The notes beneath the pieces are model-generated. The model ran no database searches. It was not told the DNA's origin and was given only the letters and a program-made list of their open reading frames with translations. DNA of 5,686 nucleotides, from positions 1 through 5,686 of the forward strand of contig JAPUHH010000051.1 in NCBI GenBank assembly GCA_027297825.1. The letters are read 5' to 3'. Positions 1 through 4,798 of the stretch are shown here, one piece after another. Source of the stretch: Gammaproteobacteria bacterium (GTDB taxonomy: Bacteria; Pseudomonadota; Gammaproteobacteria; UBA4575). Position 1 is the first letter of the stretch. Each line of letters opens with the position of its first letter. The position numbers and the translations under genes were made by a program.

Positions 1-447
1 GCAACAATGGGTGAAGAAGTGCCTGTATTCTTGTGTGTCATGAAGGGCGGGCTCATGTTCACTTCTGAGTTAATGAAACGCATACAGTCACCCATAGAGT
101 TAGATTATTTGCATGTAGATCGTTATCGCAATAAAACTCATGGTAGTGCGATTCATTGGCATAAAGAGCCGGATATTGATCTTACTGGGCGATTGGTTTT
201 ATTGGTCGATGACATTTTTGATGAAGGTTACACCATGCAAGAGCTCATAGCTTATTGCAAAGCAAAAGGCGCGAGAAAAGTGTTGTCTGTAGTGTTGTTG
301 AAAAAAATTCTCGCCAAAAATCACCTAAAGATTGAGCCTGATTTTGTCGGCCTAACCACAACTGATCGCTATGTGTTTGGTTGGGGGATGGACTACAAAG
401 GTTATTGGCGGAATCTCTCAAGCGTATATGCCGTAAGCGAAGGTTAA
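1..447 (+). CDS. hpt: Hypoxanthine(-guanine) phosphoribosyltransferase, 5' end outside the window
   Basis: This cytoplasmic purine-salvage enzyme transfers the ribose-phosphate of PRPP to hypoxanthine or guanine, giving IMP or GMP. The frame is open from base 1, and the ATG at 7 is probably internal, because the family is about 180 residues long and only about 148 are present. Seen in the sequence, numbering from the ATG at 7: a PPi-loop-like stretch MKGGLMFTSEL (residues 12-22), the flexible catalytic-loop region VDRYRNKTHG (37-46), and the PRPP-binding motif VLLVDDIFDEGYTM (64-77) with the acidic pair D68-D69. The C-terminal GLTTTDRYVFGWGMDYKGYWRN contains the FGWGMDY signature typical of the family. 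It ends in TAA 14 bp before the phosphorylase gene, so the two are probably cotranscribed. That pairing supports hypoxanthine as a substrate. The choice between hypoxanthine-only and hypoxanthine-guanine specificity is not settled by the sequence. Confidence 0.9.
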   Translation, partial: ATMGEEVPVFLCVMKGGLMFTSELMKRIQSPIELDYLHVDRYRNKTHGSAIHWHKEPDIDLTGRLVLLVDDIFDEGYTMQELIAYCKAKGARKVLSVVLLKKILAKNHLKIEPDFVGLTTTDRYVFGWGMDYKGYWRNLSSVYAVSEG

Positions 448-461
448 TTTAAAAATAGGAA

Positions 462-1208
462 ATGCAACGACTTGCGATCATTGGCGGCACCGGGCTTACG
501 TCTATTAGTGATTTACACATCACTAATAATCAAGCGGTAGAAACTCCTTATGGCTCCACTAGTGCTGCTTTTTCTCATGGAGAGTTAGCAGGTAAAGAAA
601 TTGTTTTTCTTGCTCGACATGGAAATAATCACACTATTCCGCCGCATAAAATTAATTATCGCGCGAATATTTGGGCTTTGCAGAATATTGGTATTACACA
701 TGTCATTGCTGTCGCTGCAGTAGGGGGTATTCACCTCAATATTCCGCCCAAGAAAATTGTTATTCCTGATCAGGTTATTGATTACACCTATTCACGTAAG
801 CAGACATTTTTTGATAATGATTTAGAACATGTCACCCATATAGATTTCACGCATCCCTATTGCAATGATTTGCGAATAGTAATGCTGCAAGCCGCAAAAG
901 ACCTAAAGCTTGATGTGTTTGATGGCGGCACCTACGGCGCTACTCAAGGGCCGCGATTAGAGACCGCAGCAGAAGTGAATCGTTTAGAAAAAGATGGCTG
1001 TGACATCATAGGTATGACCGGCATGCCAGAGGCGACATTAGCTAAAGAGCTAGGCCTTTGTTATGCAACGTGTGCATTGTCGGTGAATTGGGCCGCCGGC
1101 AGAGGCGAAAGCGAAATCACCATGGTAGAAATAGATCAAGCTATTGAAGAGGGTATGGGTGCTGTAAAACAACTCATAGCGGCTTCTATTAAGTTGTTTA
1201 GTAAGTAG
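462..1208 (+). CDS. S-methyl-5'-thioinosine phosphorylase (MTAP/PNP family)
   Basis: This is a trimeric-type nucleoside phosphorylase of the MTAP/PNP family. It splits a purine nucleoside with phosphate, most likely methylthioinosine into hypoxanthine and methylthioribose-1-phosphate. Its 248 residues are full length. Visible motifs are the phosphate loop IIGGTGL (6-12), ARHGNNHTIPPHKINYRAN (51-69) with the phosphate-binding histidine region, GGTYGATQGPRLET (155-168), and GMTGMPEATLAKELG (184-198), the base/ribose-site strand. Where human MTAP has the 6-aminopurine-reading TDYD, this protein has SVNWAAG with N209. An Asn there is typical of enzymes that bind 6-oxopurines, which favours thioinosine over thioadenosine. 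The start is ATG 462, because the glycine loop follows within six residues. The nearest purine-rich sequence, AGGA at 457-460, is only one base from the ATG, so initiation may rely on coupling to hpt translation. Purine nucleoside phosphorylase activity on inosine is the main alternative. Confidence 0.88.
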   Translation: MQRLAIIGGTGLTSISDLHITNNQAVETPYGSTSAAFSHGELAGKEIVFLARHGNNHTIPPHKINYRANIWALQNIGITHVIAVAAVGGIHLNIPPKKIVIPDQVIDYTYSRKQTFFDNDLEHVTHIDFTHPYCNDLRIVMLQAAKDLKLDVFDGGTYGATQGPRLETAAEVNRLEKDGCDIIGMTGMPEATLAKELGLCYATCALSVNWAAGRGESEITMVEIDQAIEEGMGAVKQLIAASIKLFSK

Positions 1209-1224
1209 ATTGGGAATTTCTGTA

Positions 1225-1256
1225 AGTCACTTTCGGCTATAAGTGGTCATTCGACC
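1225..1256 (-). repeat. Degenerate dispersed hairpin repeat, copy 1
   Basis: Read on the minus strand, the element starts GGTCGAATGACC and continues into a hairpin. On the plus strand, GTCACTT (1226-1232) pairs with AAGTGGT (1241-1247) around an 8-nt loop, with two G-T pairs. It shares its edge GTCGAATG and overall design with the better-preserved copy at 2771-2804, but in opposite orientation. I recall short repeats with the pattern GAATGnCCGC...GCGGnCATT as common between genes of gammaproteobacteria. It lies 16 bp after the phosphorylase stop. No T-run follows, so it is not a classical intrinsic terminator, although it could stabilise the 3' end of the hpt-phosphorylase mRNA. Confidence 0.5.
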
Positions 1257-1294
1257 TTAAATAATCCAGCTTGGGGAACCATTCGTTGATTTCA

Positions 1295-1335
1295 ATGATC
1301 TAGATCAGTAAAACCTATCAAATCTTACCTAGAAT
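1295..1335 (+). promoter_or_regulatory. Candidate FNR/ANR/DNR-type class II promoter of the TusE-like gene
   Basis: ATGATCTAGATCAG (1295-1308) matches the FNR-family consensus TTGAT-N4-ATCAA at 4 of 5 bases in each half and contains a perfect 12-bp palindrome. A -10-like TAGAAT lies at 1330-1335. If transcription starts at about 1343, the box is centred at -41.5, the class II activator position. A competing reading is a sigma70 pair, TTGATT (1286-1291) and TAAAAC (1309-1314) with a 17-bp spacer; the palindrome would then sit inside the spacer and act as an operator. Both are inferences from sequence. Confidence 0.45.
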
Positions 1336-1392
1336 AACTTGTCCTACAGAAATTTCTAGAGCTTATTTGCCTGTCGAGTGAGCATTTTAATT

Positions 1393-1397
1393 AAGGA
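1393..1397 (+). promoter_or_regulatory. Ribosome binding site that fixes the start of the TusE-like gene
   Basis: AAGGA stands 7 bases before ATG 1405. The reading frame also opens at GTG 1378, nine codons earlier, but that codon has no Shine-Dalgarno-like sequence. The ATG start also gives a protein that lines up with the N-terminus of E. coli TusE. Confidence 0.75.
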
Positions 1398-1404
1398 TTC
1401 GAGA

Positions 1405-1743
1405 ATGGCACTACATGTTAGCGGATGGTCAAAAAAGATTGATAATGAAGGTTATTTGATTGAGCCAGGAGACTGGAATGAGGCGCTGGCCAAGAAATTT
1501 GCGAGTGAAGAAGAATTAGTACTCTCTGATGACCATTGGAATGTTATCAAGTATATGCGTAACTATTACGATGAACATTTAACCGCACCTGATTCTCGTT
1601 TTGTTGTTAAATATCTAACTGACGAACTCAACTATGGGAAAGATGCAAAGAAGCAGCTATTTAAATTATTCCCGTACGGTTATGTCAAACAAGCTTGTAA
1701 GATCGCTGGAATGAAGCGTCCAAGATCATGGAGCACAGGCTAA
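1405..1743 (+). CDS. TusE/DsrC-family sulfur-relay-like protein lacking the C-terminal cysteine
   Basis: This is a small soluble protein of the DsrC/TusE fold, 112 residues against 109 in E. coli TusE. TusE takes persulfide sulfur from TusBCD and passes it to MnmA for tRNA 2-thiouridylation; DsrC serves dissimilatory sulfur metabolism. Recognisable parts are DNEGYLIEPGDWNE (13-26), LSDDHWNVIKYMRNYY (40-55), and the C-terminal KLFPYGYVKQACKIAGMKRP (87-106). The arm ends PRSWSTG. DsrC has two arm cysteines 11 residues apart, and TusE keeps the penultimate one. Here the upstream cysteine is present (C98), but the position of the catalytic terminal cysteine, 11 residues on, is tryptophan (W109). 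Normal TusE persulfide transfer is therefore unlikely. It may belong to the cysteine-poor, possibly regulatory branch of the family. No tusBCD or dsr genes are nearby. The start is ATG 1405, not the upstream GTG 1378. Confidence 0.85.
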   Translation: MALHVSGWSKKIDNEGYLIEPGDWNEALAKKFASEEELVLSDDHWNVIKYMRNYYDEHLTAPDSRFVVKYLTDELNYGKDAKKQLFKLFPYGYVKQACKIAGMKRPRSWSTG

Positions 1744-1771
1744 TTCAATAAAGACTAGTCCCTAGAATAAT

Positions 1772-1802
1772 AGATTTAAGTCAGTTAAATCTTTGCAAAG
1801 AT
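1772..1802. promoter_or_regulatory. Two overlapping inverted repeats in the spacer before the norB remnant
   Basis: AGATTTAA (1772-1779) and TTAAATCT (1785-1792) form perfect 8-bp arms with a 5-nt spacer. The second arm overlaps a perfect 14-bp palindrome, ATCTTTGCAAAGAT (1789-1802). The two structures cannot form together in RNA, and as DNA they could be adjacent operator sites. They begin 29 bp after the TusE-like stop and 41 bp before the norB start. A weak terminator is possible but there is no proper T-run. They do not match the FNR or NorR consensus. Confidence 0.35.
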
Positions 1803-1841
1803 ATAGCAAGCCTCGAAGAATCGAAGGGAGATCAAAATTAG

Positions 1842-1859
1842 AATGTATAAAAATACATT
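1842..1859. promoter_or_regulatory. 18-bp inverted repeat over the norB start codon, resembling an NsrR core
   Basis: AATGTAT (1842-1848) and ATACATT (1853-1859) are perfect 7-bp arms around AAAA. The NO-sensing repressor NsrR binds a site whose core is ATGYATTT-N-AAATRCAT, with 5 bases between ATGYAT and ATRCAT; here there are 4. The norB frame needs one extra base in this neighbourhood, and adding an A to this A-run would give the NsrR spacing as well. The outer bases of the NsrR consensus are not conserved. This is suggestive only. Confidence 0.3.
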
Positions 1860-2575
1860 ACGGTTAAAAGGCTTTGGCTGATATTGTCCGTAAGCATGAT
1901 TGCTTCGTTCTCCGTCTTACTATATTTTGGAGGACAGATTTATCACAAAGCTCCTCCAATACCTGAGAGTGTTGCAACATCAACTGGGGAGGTTATTTAC
2001 ACACGTGCGGATATAGAACGCGGTCAGAATTATTTGGCAATCTCTTGATGGTATGCGGCAGGGCTCAATATGGGGGCACGGGAGCTATCTTGCACCTGAT
2101 TGGAGTGCAGATTGGTTGCATCGTGAAGCTTTAGCGCTTCTTGCACTCATAGGGCGAGATGAAAATTTTGGTTCATCTGCATCTCACGAGCAACAGCGTG
2201 AAATGCATAAAGTTACACTGCGCTCGGAGATGCGCAAAAATACCTGTAATCCAGACACAGGCGTAGTTACCGTTAGCTCTGAGCGAGCCCATGCTATAAA
2301 AAGTGTAGCCGAGCACTACGTTGGATTGTTCACAGCTAAAGATAAAGACTTCCTTGAGTTGCGTAAGAATTATACTTTCCCACTCAACTCGGTTTTAGAT
2401 AATCAAAATGCGCAAAATCTTACTGCATTCTTTTTTTGGTCTGCTTGGAGTGCGGTTACTAACCGACCGGATAAACATATCTCATACACTAGCAATTGGC
2501 CACACGACCCTCTTGTAGGCAACACACCGACCGCCAGTGTTTTTTATGTGGAGCATTATTTCCATCTTGCTTCTC
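1843..2575 (+). pseudogene. norB: Remnant of quinol-dependent nitric oxide reductase (qNor), 5' third only, frameshifted
   Basis: This would have been a membrane enzyme reducing NO to N2O with quinol. About 245 residues can be reconstructed, against roughly 740-790 in the family. They cover the first membrane helix, RLWLILSVSMIASF and LLYFGGQIYHKAPPIPE, then the periplasmic N-terminal domain with SIWGHGSYLAPDWSADWLHRE, FFFWSAWSA and NWPHDPLVGNTPTASVF, and finally MWSIISILLL. The heme- and iron-binding histidine core is absent. Three frameshifts lie in or near homopolymers: one base missing between 1849 and 1869 (otherwise TGA at 1879), one extra T at 2033-2035 (otherwise TGA at 2046), and one extra T in the six-T run 2540-2545. 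The probable start is ATG 1843, with AAGGGAG at 1824-1830, a long 12 bases upstream. Homology stops at about 2575 at a junction with a methyltransferase fragment. The open frame from 2053 to 2637 is the middle piece plus foreign sequence and should not be read as a functional protein. Confidence 0.85.
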
Positions 2576-2747
2576 CACACCCAATATCTAGAACTGTTTT
2601 AGGCGCTCTCGAAAAAACTGCATCCATGACTGCTTGATTGGTTACCAGTAACCTGTTTTCAATTTCACCTTCCCGAATAGCCGCTATCCAGGGCTGAACA
2701 TTTTTCTTCCAGGACTCTATGATTTGTTGATCAGTGTAGCTTTCCAT
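2556..2747 (-). pseudogene. N-terminal fragment of a class I SAM-dependent methyltransferase
   Basis: The frame starts at ATG 2747 and reads MESYTDQQIIESWKKNVQPW, then IENRLLVTNQAVMDAV and VLDIGCGE. The last motif is the SAM-binding motif I of Rossmann-fold methyltransferases, at residues 52-59 of 63. Immediately after it the sequence leaves the family (ARWK, stop), where a normal protein would continue with GW or a similar pair and some 140 or more further residues. The last codons lie on norB-derived DNA, so the true fragment ends at about 2570. Everything that completes the SAM fold and the catalytic site is missing. No Shine-Dalgarno sequence is visible before the ATG. The substrate of the parent enzyme cannot be told from this piece. 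It converges tail to tail with the norB remnant. Confidence 0.78.
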
Positions 2748-2770
2748 TATTTTAAAAATTAATGCAACCA

Positions 2771-2804
2771 GTCGAATGTCCGCGTTGGGTCGTTAGCGGT
2801 CATT
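2771..2804 (+). repeat. Dispersed hairpin repeat, copy 2
   Basis: It begins GTCGAATGTCCGC and ends GCGGTCATT. AATG-CCGC (2775-2783) pairs with GCGG-CATT (2796-2804) over 8 of 9 positions, with one T-T mismatch, around a 12-nt loop. The element lies between the start of the methyltransferase fragment and the stop of the RDD gene, so it is downstream of RDD on the minus strand. No T-run flanks it. I recall this core, with GGGTCGTTA in the loop, as a frequent short intergenic repeat of gammaproteobacteria. It is the better-preserved sister of the copy at 1225-1256. Confidence 0.6.
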
Positions 2805-2827
2805 AAACAGCATCTATACACTAGCCA

Positions 2828-3301
2828 TTATTTACGTCTAACCACCAAGGTGCCTGCAAGCTTGTCATGCCAGCCTTGTTTTCGCTTATCAAAACCAACC
2901 CATATTATCCCTAGCAGGAATGGAATGATCGAAATATAGTAACTAAAGTAGCGCCCTATAAATTGAGCTGTAGAAGGTTTGTTGCCAGTTTTCGCATCAA
3001 TTATCGATAGCTTTGTTACAATTTTTCCAGGAGTAGCAGATTTAAAAACCCAGAAAACTATAACTGCAATGGCGGGTAGGATGTAGCTTAATAAAATATC
3101 CCAAGTACCTTGAGCAAAAGACTCATTATCCCAATACTCTGTGCCGTAGATGGCGGTAAGTATCGGGCCAACGATCAATAGCACTAATATGGAATCAATG
3201 ATTCCTGCTAATGTTCTAATCCAAAAGCCCGCATACTGATATTCGTATTCTTTTGCGAGATCTGCTTTCGGTGTCGCATACACATTGTTTGTATCATTCA
3301 T
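2828..3301 (-). CDS. RDD-family membrane protein
   Basis: This is a 157-residue inner-membrane protein. The RDD family is named for a conserved arginine and two aspartates; here they are R29 and D36 in FWIRTLAGIIDSILV and D146 in GWHDKLAGTLVV. Three hydrophobic segments are visible, at about 24-50, 69-86 and 119-137. The first is preceded by a short soluble N-terminus with MNDTNNVYATPKADL. The central signature SATPGKIVTKLSIIDAKTG (88-106) is also typical of the family. The start ATG 3301 has AGGGG eight bases upstream on the minus strand. The molecular role of most RDD proteins is not established; some have been linked to ion transport or stress. The gene is intact, stands alone, and has 245 bp of spacer in front of it, so it probably has its own promoter. 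The hairpin repeat at 2771-2804 follows it. Confidence 0.88.
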   Translation of the reverse strand: MNDTNNVYATPKADLAKEYEYQYAGFWIRTLAGIIDSILVLLIVGPILTAIYGTEYWDNESFAQGTWDILLSYILPAIAVIVFWVFKSATPGKIVTKLSIIDAKTGNKPSTAQFIGRYFSYYISIIPFLLGIIWVGFDKRKQGWHDKLAGTLVVRRK

Positions 3302-3483
3302 TTAAAAAGCCCCTGTTGTCATAGTCACTAATCAACAAGACAGCTGGATTGAGTTGCCATTAATTTGAGCTATGCTGAGTGTTCTGATTAAACATTTAAC
3401 GAGAATACAATATGTTATTGAGTAGGGTAAAGCGGGTATGAATGTAGGAGGCTGGATTTTCGCGCTGAAGGGAGCGTAAATAG

Positions 3484-3513
3484 AATATCTGATTATTGGT
3501 AATAGCAGATATT
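3484..3513. other. Strong AT-rich hairpin in the spacer between the NYN and RDD genes
   Basis: AATATCTGATTA (3484-3495) pairs with TAAT (3500-3503) and CAGATATT (3506-3513), giving a 12-bp stem, a TTGG loop and a two-base AG bulge. A perfect 12-bp palindrome, ATTTGATCAAAT (3511-3522), overlaps its edge. It lies about 33 bp after the NYN stop, so it may end or stabilise that transcript. No T-run follows it on the minus strand. The rest of 3302-3546 contains only very short open frames, which I do not consider genes. Confidence 0.4.
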
Positions 3514-3546
3514 TGATCAAATGTTTTATTTGTATAGTAATAAACT

Positions 3547-4020
3547 TTAGAGTAATAAATCCTCCTCAATAGGATGATAGACACTAGCTGAATCTATAAG
3601 GGAATTGGCAGTGAGTGCAGGTACGCCATAGACTTCAGCGCTAACAGCATAATCCTTTTTGATTTTTTGCAGCAATAAGTCGAAGTCTCCATCGCCAGAA
3701 AGAAGTACAACTGTATCTACGCTTTGCGCAGTTTCCATAATATCTATGGTTATCCCCACGTCCCAATCCCCTTTGGCAGAACCGTCGCTACGTTGAATGT
3801 AAGGTTTAAGTTTTATATTAAAGCCAATGTGTTTGAGAGCCGTTTGAAACTTGTGTTGTTTGTCATCATTACGATGTGTGGCATAAGCAATTGCAGAAAC
3901 AATTTTTCCTTTAGAATTGATTTGTTGCCAAAATTTTCGGTAATTGAATTGTCGTTGGTAGACTTGGCGAGTGGTGTAATAAATGTTTTGTACATCAACA
4001 AATATAGCAATTGATTTCAC
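3547..4020 (-). CDS. NYN-domain (LabA/DUF88-like) putative RNase
   Basis: This 157-residue cytoplasmic protein consists of a single NYN domain, a PIN-like metal-dependent nuclease fold. The acidic metal-site residues are in the expected order: D9 and N12 in AIFVDVQNIYY, D85 and D87 in KGDWDVGITIDIM, D93, and D110/D112/D114 in VVLLSGDGDFDLLL. All catalytic positions appear present, so an active nuclease, probably acting on RNA, is the likeliest role; the target is unknown. The start codon is GTG at 4020, fixed by a TAG just upstream in the frame and by the first conserved aspartate at residue 9. No Shine-Dalgarno sequence precedes it. It lies 61 bp after the CsiV-like gene on the same strand and may be read through from it. 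No antitoxin-like partner is adjacent, which argues against a toxin-antitoxin pair. Confidence 0.87.
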   Translation of the reverse strand: MKSIAIFVDVQNIYYTTRQVYQRQFNYRKFWQQINSKGKIVSAIAYATHRNDDKQHKFQTALKHIGFNIKLKPYIQRSDGSAKGDWDVGITIDIMETAQSVDTVVLLSGDGDFDLLLQKIKKDYAVSAEVYGVPALTANSLIDSASVYHPIEEDLLL

Positions 4021-4081
4021 AAGCTAGATTAATGTTAGGGTAGAGTTAAGCAGGGATCGCAAGCGAGGCGGGTTGTAGTTC

Positions 4082-4765
4082 TTACGAATCTGCTGGTCGT
4101 ATTTCGACAAGAATGCCTAGTAAGGGGTGATCAATGTAATGCAACGTTTTACTGCGCATTTTACGATGAGTTTTTATTGCAAAGTCCGCTAAAACTCGAT
4201 CACGGCCGAGTGGGTTTTCTGTGGAGGCGGCACTTAAGTTAAAGGGTCGTCGATAAGCTAAATCTGTATAAACATGTAAGTAGCGCCCAAGCACCACTTT
4301 GATAGTTCCATCAAGTTCATTTACGGGTTGGTTTGCAGATAACTTGCGGTCACTAAAGTCTGCTTGCGCAAAAGACCTTTCCTTGAATTCATTGCGATAG
4401 TCTTTACCAGCATGTATGCGCACGGCTATGGCTTCTTCCTTGGCAAGACCTGGCTGTCGCCAAGCAATATGTTTTAACACTTGATAGCGCCCCGATTTGC
4501 TTAATGCTGCAGCTTTATTTTTTAATCTAAATGTTTCTTGTGGATAGGGGATGAATCCGCTAGAGGTCGCGCCACTACTAAGTAAAATCGCATCGCCTAA
4601 ATCAGGATTAACGGGTTGTGTAGAGACGTGTACATAATTCGAAGAAACACCTCTTGTATCCGCAAAGAACACCATTTCAACGATGTAGTCTTTCGCCAAT
4701 GAGTGTGACGATAGGCTAAATAAAAGTATAAGTATTGAAGCTTTGTATCGGCTATAAGGTCTCAT
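4082..4765 (-). CDS. csiV: CsiV-like exported peptidoglycan-associated protein
   Basis: This 227-residue protein has a signal peptide: basic MRPYSRYK, hydrophobic ASILILLFSLSS, and probable cleavage after SLA at residue 24. The mature protein would be periplasmic. Family landmarks are YIVEMVFFAD (27-36), the L-x-x-S-x-x-Y-x-V-L-x-H pattern followed by IAWRQPG (85-106), LDGTIKVVLGRYLHVYTDLAY (151-171) and HYIDHPLLGILVEIRP (209-224). In Vibrio cholerae, CsiV binds peptidoglycan and is needed for PBP1A-dependent wall synthesis through its lipoprotein activator. That role is inferred here by family only. The position 33 bp behind mfd, on the same strand, is the usual gammaproteobacterial arrangement and supports the call. 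No Shine-Dalgarno sequence is evident before ATG 4765, and expression probably comes with mfd. Many homologues are annotated simply as hypothetical. Confidence 0.78.
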   Translation of the reverse strand: MRPYSRYKASILILLFSLSSHSLAKDYIVEMVFFADTRGVSSNYVHVSTQPVNPDLGDAILLSSGATSSGFIPYPQETFRLKNKAAALSKSGRYQVLKHIAWRQPGLAKEEAIAVRIHAGKDYRNEFKERSFAQADFSDRKLSANQPVNELDGTIKVVLGRYLHVYTDLAYRRPFNLSAASTENPLGRDRVLADFAIKTHRKMRSKTLHYIDHPLLGILVEIRPADS

Positions 4766-4798
4766 GGGATCGGTTAAGAGGGTGTTTATAAAATGAAA

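Noticed and set aside
1225..1256. Intrinsic terminator after the phosphorylase gene
   Set aside because: The stem is weak, contains G-T pairs and is followed by no T-run. It matches the dispersed repeat better.
1378..1404. GTG at 1378 as the start of the TusE-like protein
   Set aside because: It has no Shine-Dalgarno sequence, and the extra nine residues have no counterpart in TusE. ATG 1405 has AAGGA at ideal spacing.
2053..2637. Open frame of 194 codons on the plus strand as a free-standing gene
   Set aside because: It is the middle segment of the frameshifted norB remnant plus antisense methyltransferase sequence. Its first Met lies inside a conserved qNor motif and no ribosome binding site precedes it.
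3302..3546. Integron attC site or insertion-sequence remnant
   Set aside because: No paired attC core sites, transposase fragment or terminal inverted repeats with target duplication could be seen.
3332..3584. Two open frames of 62 codons on the minus strand in the NYN-RDD spacer
   Set aside because: They overlap each other and the NYN gene end, have skewed low-complexity composition and show no recognisable domain.
3724..4014. Open frames opposite and out of frame with the NYN gene (plus 3724-4014, minus 3813-4010)
   Set aside because: The NYN frame carries the full set of conserved acidic residues; these frames are shadows of it.
3301..4020. Toxin-antitoxin or defence pair formed by the NYN and RDD proteins
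   Set aside because: The genes are 245 bp apart with hairpins between them. RDD is a membrane protein with no antitoxin features, and no defence-type partner is in the window.
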